A stretch of DNA of 64,000 nt, taken from NCBI GenBank assembly GCA_942159475.1, contig OW804094.1:57160966-57224965 (forward strand). The letters are read 5' to 3'. This DNA is from Sthenelais limicola (taxonomy: Eukaryota > Annelida > Polychaeta > Phyllodocida > Sigalionidae). This document shows, piece by piece, positions 1 to 9,007 of this stretch (the stretch's first letter is position 1; the number at the start of each line of letters is the position of its first letter). Below the pieces are notes generated by a model. The model searched no databases and was not told the origin of the DNA. It worked only from the letters and a program-made list of their open reading frames with translations. The position numbers and the translations under genes are program-made.

Positions 1-53
1 GGCATCCCTTGAATTGACACAGTAGCTTGTGGCTAATGACGTAGTATCTCACA

Positions 54-76
54 GGGGCTTTCCCAGGCTATAAATA
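54..76 (+). promoter_or_regulatory. TATA promoter with kappaB-like site
   Basis: GGGGCTTTCCC at 54-64 fits the NF-kappaB/Rel consensus GGGRNNYYCC, and TATAAATA lies at 69-76, about 110 bases before the ATG at 185. A TGACGTAG (CRE-like) sequence lies at 38-45. The tight spacing suggests an inducible core promoter for the short gene downstream. Function is inferred from motifs only. Confidence 0.45.
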
Positions 77-184
77 GAGTGTGGTTATCCCGATTTAAAA
101 AGGCTTCAAAATCACATTTCCACCCCAAATACCTTCACAAACCACATACGACGACATCCAGAGAGGGGGGAGAGACCTCTAAAG

Positions 185-611
185 ATGAGTAAAGTGGTTT
201 GTAAAACAACAAATTCCGAGAACATTCTGGACAAAGAAAACCTTCTTTCTACCATTTCTTTTCTACCTCCTTTCCTAGAAATCGCTCTAGCTTTATATTA
301 TATGGATAGTAGTCAGAATCGTGCGAGTATGTCACGTTCTAAAGGGCGAGTAAAACAGTTCTTTTGGGATCAAGAGGTAGCCGTACAAGGAATTTGTTCC
401 CAGTATAGTATTTGACGAAGTAAGCCTTCTGAAAAAGATCGGAATTCTACGGCATTTGCTGGAATGGAAGTATGTCGAGCCTGGTAAAACATGTTTGCTG
501 AAAGAACATAAAGTGGTATTATTGATTTACGACAAAACGGATATATCCATCATCAGTGCTCTGGATTTTCCAGCTGACATTTTCGTCGAGCTTGTCCTTT
601 GTCTGAGATGA
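185..611 (+). pseudogene. small unknown gene, frameshifted
   Basis: The ATG at 185 opens a 76-codon frame (MSKVVCKTTNSENILDKENL...) ending in TGA at 413-415. An overlapping +1 frame continues from about 405 to TGA at 609-611 (...VFDEVSLLKKIGILRHLLEW...ADIFVELVLCLR). Both halves read as protein-like, so I treat them as one gene of about 140 residues broken by a single-base indel near 400-410. No signal peptide, zinc finger or catalytic motif is visible, and I do not recognise the family. A strong TATA and kappaB-like site sit immediately upstream. Alternatives: the first ORF is a genuine 76-aa protein, or splicing joins the two frames. Confidence 0.35.
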
Positions 612-2283
612 GCATTTTATCAATATCTGTCTTTCGCCTGTGGCATGTGATTAGTTTCAGAGCAATTTACACGTCAGATTGCAATTGGAAATTGGACGCT
701 TGATGATATATAACCATTATAATAAATTCATAGCATACTCATGGAAGGGCTTGCTATTTGTCCTCGTTGTAATTGATGGGCAGTGTTATTCAGATATGAC
801 AAGATTTCGATTTCGATATATATCAGTCAGTCCTAAGTACCAAAGTTATTGAATACCAGTGAAAACGATATATTGTCGCCATGTGTCAGCATGACAAGTT
901 TACATTTTAAACATTACATCGCAGCTACAATGAAAGCAGAAACCTTTTGACAATTTATTTCATTTGCTTTCGCCTTGCTTTGGAAAGAGCAAGATCTATA
1001 CGCAACAAAAGCAGCAAGCATACAGTTGGCTAAGTTCTATCCATCACCCAAATATGATAATGTACATAGCCTATATGTGTCATAGTGTTTATTTGTCATC
1101 CAGCTGCATGATACACTACCCAAGGACATGAAAGAAGAGAGATGTGCCAGGTGAAGCTTGACTCTTCATTATTCTTTAGCCGTGTCAAGGGAGGCCTGCC
1201 ACCGTCACCATGTATCATGCATAATATCCATGGCTATGGCTGGGAATCTCCTTATATCATTGACTGCTGGCCATTCCTCTAGCATTGCTTTCATAGTGCT
1301 GACCATCTCGTCCATGGAGGCTCTCAAAACCAGAATTCTTACATATCATGCCTTTTCCAGTCGCCTTCCTCCACCAAGTTCAGGTGTGTACTACCACCTA
1401 CCAAACAACCAGATGCGCTCCTTGGCTTCGATACCACTTTTCTTTTAATGTGTCAGAAATACAGATCGACACATGTAAAATGCATTGTATAGGGCTTTAA
1501 ATCCTGTAATAAACAACTATTATATAAAAGGATCTCCTTTCATTTGCCGCCAGTAGTTTAAAGAACGATACATAATCCTGACGAGGCCAGGGTCCCTTTT
1601 GAGGCTATCTTATGGGCAGCTTCTTCGCAAATCTTCTTAAGTATCAGGGGGCAATGGAAGAAGTTGGGTGACGTTTTAATGGAGTCCACTGAGGTAATTT
1701 GACACGGCTTTGTATCCCATTACTAGTTGAGAACGGCATTCTCCGCCCACTTACGGACACTCCTGATTACTCCTCTCATGTCCTCATGCTCTATTAAAAG
1801 GTTCGTTGTGTATCCATTAACTACTCTTAGTCTAAATAGCTTTAAAAGTACCGTTTCAAATTATGAACTAAGGCTTCTGATGTGTTCTGTAAATGGTACC
1901 AGCAATCAAGATAACATACAGCTGGGCTTTTAGGTTAATATACTGAGAGACTCTTTATCACAGTGAACAAAGACATATATATGTATATGGCAGACTGTCA
2001 CATATTATCATTATAGTTGCTGAAGCTACATGCTTGCTGTCTGTGATAGAAAGGCATGATCGCTCATCGGACAGAAGGCTTGTGGCAGCATGCTCTGTAT
2101 GATTCAGTTTTTTAAGAACAGCAAGTTTATACAGCAAGTCAATAAATCAAATCATTTCACGAGTAGTCAAGTACAATGAAGATACATACCGGTATAGTAT
2201 AACCTAAATTAACTTAGGTGGGAGCAGGAGAGAAAGCCGGTTCTTTTGGTAATTAACCCCACACTGTAAGCGGTCCTTCAGTC
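612..2283. other. no gene seen
   Basis: Short stop-limited frames only. Nothing protein-like is visible apart from the repeat noted at 2117-2190. Confidence 0.5.
2117..2190 (-). repeat. dispersed repeat, second copy at 48.64 kb
   Basis: Read on the minus strand, this matches 48645-48720 on the plus strand (shared blocks include atgtatcttcattgtactt, gtgaaatgatttga and ttgctgtataaac). The other copy ends in AATAAA plus an A-run, so this is probably the 3' end of a retroelement. Confidence 0.6.
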
Positions 2284-2531
2284 AAATCCGTGTAATTTTA
2301 CACGGATTCCACTGCGTTTTTGGATGACGGTTTTTCCGCGTAAAATTACATTTCCGTGTAAAATTACATGGATCCCATGTAAAAACTTACTCTGAATCCT
2401 TGTAAAACCCGGCTCCAAATTACAGTAGATCCGTGTAAAAATTTACTCTGAATCCATGTGAAACCCAGCTCAAAATTACAGTGGATCCGTGTAAAAATTT
2501 ACTCTGAATCCATATAAAACCCATCTCGAAT
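2284..2531. repeat. 56-bp tandem array, left part
   Basis: Degenerate units of about 56 bp contain gatccgtgtaaaaatttact, ctgaatccatg and a(c/t)ccagctc. The array starts with a palindrome around 2287-2308 (aatccgtgtaa / ttacacggatt). The same unit resumes at 15987-16050, so element A interrupts what was one array. Confidence 0.75.
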
Positions 2532-2537
2532 AGGCGG

Positions 2538-2659
2538 TTAGAGCATTCGGTTATGGTGCTTCGGGTTGATTATGGCTGCCGTGAACCAGAACGAGGCGAA
2601 GCCGAGTTCTGGTTCCGGCAGCCATAATCAACCCGAAGCACCATAACTGAATGCTCTAA
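2538..2659. repeat. long hairpin (left end of element A)
   Basis: The left arm at 2538-2592 pairs with 2606-2659 with one mismatch and one single-base indel. The loop at 2593-2605 is gaggcgaagccga, which itself forms a GGC-GAA-GCC mini-stem. The hairpin lies just outside the TTTAG inverted repeat. Hairpins in the same position occur at 35951-36072 and 32955-33078 with unrelated arms. Confidence 0.9.
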
Positions 2660-2663
2660 TGCC

Positions 2664-2684
2664 TTTAGTCTCCTTTTGTTGGGC
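2664..2684. repeat. left inverted repeat of element A
   Basis: TTTAGTCTCC followed by TTTTGTTGGGC pairs with 15966-15986 (GCCCAACAAA ... ACTAAA). Equivalent TTTAG repeats follow the hairpins of elements B and C. Confidence 0.75.
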
Positions 2685-2718
2685 GTTTACTATCAACTTC
2701 TACCCTCTTACTATCCGA

Positions 2719-2724
2719 TATAAA
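2719..2724 (+). promoter_or_regulatory. TATA box of element A recombinase
   Basis: TATAAA in the context ccgatataaacaagg, 190 bases upstream of the ATG at 2911. The 54-bp repeat at 2792-2845 lies between them. Confidence 0.35.
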
Positions 2725-2791
2725 CAAGGTACTCACGTTTTTATTCCCTTTTGCATTGCCACATAGTGTTCACTGTACGCACACGTCGTAC

Positions 2792-2845
2792 CTACCAAGC
2801 CTCAGTGCACACGACTCTCATCAGGTAGCAGCACCGTCACGCGCT
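2792..2845 (+). repeat. subterminal direct repeat of element A, left copy
   Basis: ctaccaagcctcagtgcaca... recurs in the same orientation at 15626-15679 with about six differences. It lies in the 5' leader of the recombinase gene on the left, and about 300 bases inside the right end. Confidence 0.75.
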
Positions 2846-2910
2846 TGCAATCCCGCACCGACTTCTGGTCCGCACTAACTTCCGTCTTCCTCACTCACAA
2901 GTAAACAAGC

Positions 2911-5900
2911 ATGGCTGATGCACAGGTGTATGTTTTGGGCGAGGCTTTCCTTTCTTCTACGTGGAAGATCGGGGTGATCGGAGATATCAGCATGACAGGC
3001 CCAAATCTTTGGTACAAGTTTTATCCTGCTGATGGTGGTGACAAGCAATGGGTGTTAGGGCAATCACTCAGACCAACTTCTCAGTCACGGCCCGACTACC
3101 TACCGAACAGCGTTATCACAGACCTTTCCTCGGACGAGTCAATGGAACCAAAGGCAGCTCCCTCTTTCAGAAAGGTAATTACTGTTGCAATTGCTGATAC
3201 TTTCACCATCAAGTATATTCTAACTTACTGTTCCACATGTTGCCATAATCCAGAAACTAAACGTCCACTTCTTTTCCCACAGCCAAATACTCCGAACAGA
3301 CCGTATGGCAGACACAGTGGCGCCGACCCGGCCCAAGCCTCCACACCTTCCCGCAAAGCCCGCGAAACTTCCCCATCCCCAGCCAAGACTCCTCACAAGC
3401 GCCCAGGACAATGCTACGTGTCGATTCTAAAGCCTAGGAATATGTCAACAGAGCCATCCTTCAATGTATCCTTCCATGTAAGTAAACACAATTACATTTG
3501 ATTTACATCTAGGCAGTTTTTATACGTCCATCCACCACAGCTGTTTAGGTGCGAGACACTAGCGGTCATACCCACACTATGAACACTTACAAACCTATTA
3601 AAACTACCGACAACATACACATAGAAATATTTCCTTGGAATAACAAGCACCCGTTTATACGTGCAAAGGTCAGGAGTGGTAGTAACACTACGACCAGACA
3701 CTGTGATTATAGCTACAAAATATTAGGCCTACATTATACACACCGGACACGCTCAAAACTTAACAGAATACTAGGGTGTGACACAGTCGTTTTTTCATGC
3801 AGTCATATGCTTCAATGACTACTAGATTATTACAGATTAGTACTATAACATCACTGCTTCCAGTCATATGCTTCAATTACTACTAGATTATTAAAGATTA
3901 GTACTATAACCTCACTGCTTCTTAGAATCCAGGCCCATCAGTACTAACGCTACTGTGGTGTGATGCTGCCGCTTTCACAGGCACTAACAAGCTTCGGTGA
4001 CTAAGAGAATATTACACTAACATCACTGCTCGTGAGAGCCAGGCTATTCAGTGAAAAAAATACTGTCTTGTCATGCATTCACGTTCATTTCTCACACATA
4101 CCTTATCTGAACAACACCTAAGCAAGTACAATTAACGCTAAACCCTCATTCCCCTTTACAGGACTCTAGTTCTGGCGACGACTTTGAATTACCTTCTACA
4201 CCACGCCCAGCTGCACGTCCAATATCTACTCCCAGCCCAAAGAAAAAGAAACCCAATGAGCGTGTTTTTAACAAGAAGATGCCGGAACAGATTGCTGCTC
4301 TGATGGGAAAGTGCACGTCGCCCAAAACTGCTGCTAACACAGAATGGGCATTAGGCATACTGAGAGGTCAGTGATTACTTGTTAACTTATATGGTGGTTA
4401 TTTAAACAACTGAAACTACTAATCTACACGCCAGTGCTTTCCTACAGCCAATTAAAAAACGTCAGTCGATTTTCTACTGCATTTACACAAAGAACACTTT
4501 AAACGACTCAGTAACGCCAGTCGAATGTCTACAGTTCCTATACTAAGAGCAATGGAAACGCAACTTATATGATGGTCACTTACAAAACATAAACTCTTAA
4601 TCTACATGGCAGTTAATTATTATAGCCAATTTTAAACAGTCTGTAACGTCAGTCGATTTACAAAACATAAACTCTTAATCTACATGGCAGTTAATTATTA
4701 TAGCCAATTTTAAACAGTCTGTAACGTCAGTCGATTTATGCAGCCTTTACACTAAGAACAATGGCAACAAAAAGTCAAACGTACATGCTGGGTATTTACA
4801 CAACTTAAACTATTATTATGCAGTGAACTGCAGTAGTATAGATAATTGAAATCACTCAGTAACGTCAGTACATTTTCTACACCATTTACACAAAGAACAA
4901 GGCAACAAAGAATACATGCTGTCGATTTACACAACATAAAGTCAAAGTACCTATAGCAATACAAGAGTAGGACAGTCATGAAAACAGTGACAGACACATT
5001 GCATTACTTAACAAGATTCTGTACTACTTTGTAAGTTATGTCTAATGTTCTAAACAATTTTTTTACTTCTTTCTTTCAGTTTGGCTGGAGAAAAATGGAC
5101 ACGGTGCCGCGTTTGAGGACCTGCCGGTTCCTGAATTGGCGAACATATTGCAACAATTTTATGGGGAACTTTGCTCAAGCACTGGCGAACCCTACAGCAT
5201 ATCGTCACTGCAATCAATAAGGGCAGCCATCAACAGGAGGATCAATGACCCCCCCTTCTTCAGAAACTTGAATTTGAGCTCTGATGCTGCGTTCATATGT
5301 GCAAACAGAGTCCTGAAAGGAATGATGCGCACACTCTCTGAAGATGGCCTTGACATTGACCGCGGCTATCATGCAATCAAGAAGGATGACTTGAAACTCC
5401 TGTACTCATCGGGCGTATTCAACGTCACCACTCCTGGTGGCCTACAACGCAAAGTCCTGTTTGAGCTCATACTTCATCTAGGGCGTCGTGGTTGTGAGGG
5501 TCTTGAAAAGATGAAAAAAAAAGAGATTGTGTTCTACCTCGATGATGACAACAACGAGTATGCTACACTAAATCACAGGCCCCTGGAGAAGAATCACGCC
5601 CCTTCTGCAAATAGACGCATCAAGGCTCACGATCAACGCATGTACGCCACTGGAGGGCCGGGCTGCGTACTATTGGCTCTCAAAAAGTACATGTCAAAGC
5701 TCAATCCCTTGTGCGAGCGCCTGTGGCAAAGACCTCGCGTCAAGTACAACAACGCCGATACTTACTGGTATGCAAACTCACCAGTGAAAAAACATACACT
5801 TGGGGACTTGATGAAGAACTTGTCAGCATGTTGTGGACTCTCAAAAGAGTACACAAACCACTGCATCAGGGCGACATGTGTGACACTGTTGCGAGACGCT

Positions 5901-7319
5901 GCATTTCCAGATCTTGACATTTGTGCGACTACTGGCCATTTGTCAGTGAATTCGGTTCAGCACTACGCACGCACAAACGATGCCACTCGCCGATCCATGT
6001 CCAATACCTTGTCTGCTAAGATGGGGTACAATGTCAACGTACAGGGTCAACCATCAAGTTCTCCCCCTTCCCATCACACAGTGTCTACCAGTCGACCAGT
6101 GTCTAACACCACAAGCCAAGTCTCTGACCAACACCCTGTCGCACCATCACCTCCTCCAGCGACTACCGTTAGAACGCCTACACGCAGCCGACTATCAACA
6201 CAGAAAAGGCGCATTCCCAGCGCCACTGTCTCACGCCCACCTTCACCTACACCATACTGTGCAACACCTCAGACAGCCTGTCCAGTTCCCGATAACACAG
6301 TACAGCAGGCCACAAGAACCAACGTCCACGTCCCAAGAACAGTCACATCACCCTCACCATCAACCTCCACTCACCCCTACCCGACTATTTCTGACGCCAT
6401 CTCTACAGTGGGTCTCAAACTTGTCTTTGACGCCAGTGGTGCTCAAACACAGATGTGCGTATCTGAAGCTCAGGATGAGGAATGCAGTTTCGGCTTGCAC
6501 GCGCCCGTAGAAGTGGCTGACGACCTACAACTACTCCTCTCACAGGTAGGTCATGCACATTAAAGTCATAAGTAATAGATGAAAACATTCATACATATCT
6601 TACTGGTTCCTAAGCCTTGGCAGATTACATTTGTAATAAGTACATATCAGTCACTTACGATTGCACATGCAACACAGCTGTAGCATAACACATATCAAGA
6701 GATTCAAATGCCACCTCGCCAATAGCTAGGCCCTTACACATACCAACTGTACCAACATTTACGCTGCCATTACAGAAACATTTATGGGCGCGCTACTGTT
6801 CAACGTCAGTTCCCACTCACATTCACTTAATAAATTGTGCCCATATACTTCCAGGCTACTGCTTCGCCAGATGAGGACACGGACGACATACTACTCACGC
6901 AGCGGTCCTCCCAGGCAACGCCCCCACCCCACACACAGGAGGAGCAGGAGGCCATGGAGGATTCTCTGTATGAGGATCTTGCTATAGTACGTAGGGTCAA
7001 TCGTGAGCATGCAAGGCAAGAGATTGATCACAAGAAAGCTAATGCTTCCACACTCCGTCCTCCCCCCCCCCCCCCCCCCCTGGAGCAAACAACGCCACCG
7101 CCTGCATGCCCATTCTTTCCTGACCTACACCGCCAGCAGCATGATCCTTCTACAGTTGACAAGAGCAGGATAGGCCTAGTCTGCGACACTGAAGGACTGG
7201 ATAACTTCCGTACTGAAATACCTAAAGGCAGAAGGCCACTCTTCAATCAACGCAGAGTGGAAGAGGCGATGGCTGGACACTCTTTCAATAATTGTAGCGT
7301 CACATTTATTTTTAAATAG
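2911..7319 (+). CDS. Crypton-like tyrosine recombinase, 5 exons
   Basis: The exons I read are 2911-3174, 3283-3477, 4162-4366, 5080-6545 and 6855-7319. All introns are GT-AG and the phases join, giving 2595 nt (864 aa). N-terminal exons are low-complexity and basic (PSPKKKKPNERVF). The exon 3/4 junction makes WALGILRVWLEKN, then LANILQQFYGELC and SLQSIRAAINRRI: the helical core-binding domain of eukaryotic Crypton/KCTD1-type recombinases. The catalytic half has Arg-I in LHLGRRGCEGL, the HxxR box in NHCIRATCVTLLRD, and GHLSVNSVQHYAR with the GH box and the tyrosine nucleophile. A Ser/Pro/Thr-rich tail follows, with a polyproline run encoded by a C tract (about 7060-7080), ending in NNCSVTFIFK. 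It should catalyse DNA cutting and rejoining via a 3'-phosphotyrosine for element A. No frameshift is seen, so it may be active. Confidence 0.8.
3800..3921. repeat. 61-bp tandem duplication in intron 2
   Basis: Two copies (3800-3860 and 3861-3921), each starting cagtcatatgcttcaat, with only a few differences. Confidence 0.85.
4581..4736. repeat. 78-bp tandem duplication in intron 3
   Basis: Two essentially identical copies (4581-4658 and 4659-4736), each starting tacaaaacataaactctt. The identity suggests a recent duplication. Confidence 0.9.
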
Positions 7320-7443
7320 CCACACCAGTGCAAGTACAACAGTTTTTAACACAGTTCTGTCGATTACATGCTCCTGAGTGGACATTTTAATAGAAGACAG
7401 GACAGTTTTAATTATACATAAATGTCATAGACACTTGTCTTAG

Positions 7444-7603
7444 GAGTTAGTAGTTTACACCACCCATGCGCGTCGTTTTTATGGGTTATTTTAATCGAAC
7501 ACAATTATACTTAACCATCTTCAGAGTTAGTAGTTTACACCACCCATGCCAGTCCTTTTATGGGTTATTTTAATCGAACACAATTATATTCAACCATCTA
7601 GTC
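7444..7603. repeat. 80-bp tandem duplication in 3' flank of recombinase
   Basis: Copies at 7444-7523 and 7524-7603 start gagttagtagtttacaccac and share tgggttattttaatcgaac. They lie between the recombinase stop codon and the first nested LINE. Confidence 0.85.
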
Positions 7604-7615
7604 ATAAGTTTTGTG

Positions 7616-8385
7616 CCTGCATACATCTTTCTTTTTTTTTTTTTCTTTTTTTTTTTGTGTTTGAAAACATTTTTATTCAGCTTGTCAACAAAGAACTTTT
7701 TCTCTCTTTTGACACATATGTTTACAGCGTACCCTCTTCTCTTCATTGCGTGTGTTTTCTGGAAGATGAAATTTTACTTTTGGTTTTTCAAAAATAGCAG
7801 GAATATGCCTGAGATTATAAAACGATACATCTAAATGTAATTATCAGAGTGGAAGTTTGTTGGGTTTTTGGGGGGTTTTTTTTGGGGGGGAATACATGTA
7901 TATAGAAAGAAACACCTTTATCTGTGCAAGCTTTTGAGATCTGTATAGACTCTCCTCCATGCATTGGAGTATTCTTTGCTTCTTGTTAACATTTTGTTTT
8001 CGTATAGTATGGTTCTACATTATTTTTCTAACTCATTTATCGCATGTTTAAAGGCAATTTGACCTTGATGGAAAAGTTTCTGTCTGTGAATGAAAAACTT
8101 TATGTTTAAAATTATCCAATTCACTATTTTGGTGCTAGTATCATCAATGGAGATGCCAAATATGATGTCTATGGTTCTGAGACAAACTTTTCCGTTCCTT
8201 GTTTCAAAGGGGGGTTTGCCATTTCAGGCTGAGTTTAGGTGGCCCATTGTGCACACCTCTAATAGGATCCTTTCCCATAGCTTATTTGTTTCTGGGCACT
8301 CTACGAAGAAGTGAATAATACTATCTCTCCCTTGACAATATGAACACATAGGAGTTGCTACTTTTCCCATCCTGCATACATCTTT
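7616..8385 (-). mobile_element. 5'-truncated LINE with 15-bp target duplication
   Basis: The target duplication CCTGCATACATCTTT flanks it at 7616-7630 and 8371-8385. Reading minus, the remnant of the ORF encodes CSYCQGRDSIIHFFVECP then ETNKLWERIL, the C-x2-C...H...C zinc knuckle at the end of many LINE reverse transcriptases (about 8240-8350). It is followed by a 3' UTR, a TGAATAAA signal (about 7670) and a long A tail (poly-T at 7631-7660). One duplicate overlaps the poly-T of LINE A, so this copy probably targeted LINE A's tail and is the younger insertion. Confidence 0.8.
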
Positions 8386-9007
8386 TTTTTTTGGAAACGT
8401 TTTTATTCATGTAGTTGGCCTGACACCTTCTCACAATATAGTGATTTTCGTGGGCATCAAGACCATAATCAATTACATAGTGCCGTAGGGTATAGCAATT
8501 CAATCATGTTCCTTAACTATATAAACATCTCGTATAATTATTTAAACATCAACGAATATCTTGTATTTCTTATTTCCGAGCCAGGTGTGCCCGTGGTGAA
8601 TAATGAGTTAATGAGATGAGATGGGGGTGATATGGGGTGAAACGGTTACTGACTAATGTTATATACGTGCTATTGCCGTAGTGAGAGATTTGGCAAGACA
8701 TTACATGTAATGCCATTTGGTTTCTTGATTTCAGTGTACATAAGACAGTGTGAGTCTATGTTAAATACAAGGCATGTGTTCGTACTTATACAGTGGAGGG
8801 GACGGAAAAATTGTCCAGCAACAAGTCATACAATAAACGCGATAGGCGGTGGAGGTTATACAGTACCTCATAAACATACGGTATAATGGTACCCAGGGTC
8901 CAACATATATACAACAATTATACACAGTTATATACTCTAAACACCAGGGGAAGAAGATTGTGTCTAGCTGACCAGTCGGGAGACTGGGATTTAACATGAC
9001 AATGCAA

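Noticed and set aside
5711..6510. Overlapping ORFs inside recombinase exon 4
   Set aside because: Shadows of the real frame, which carries the catalytic motifs and joins correctly across introns.
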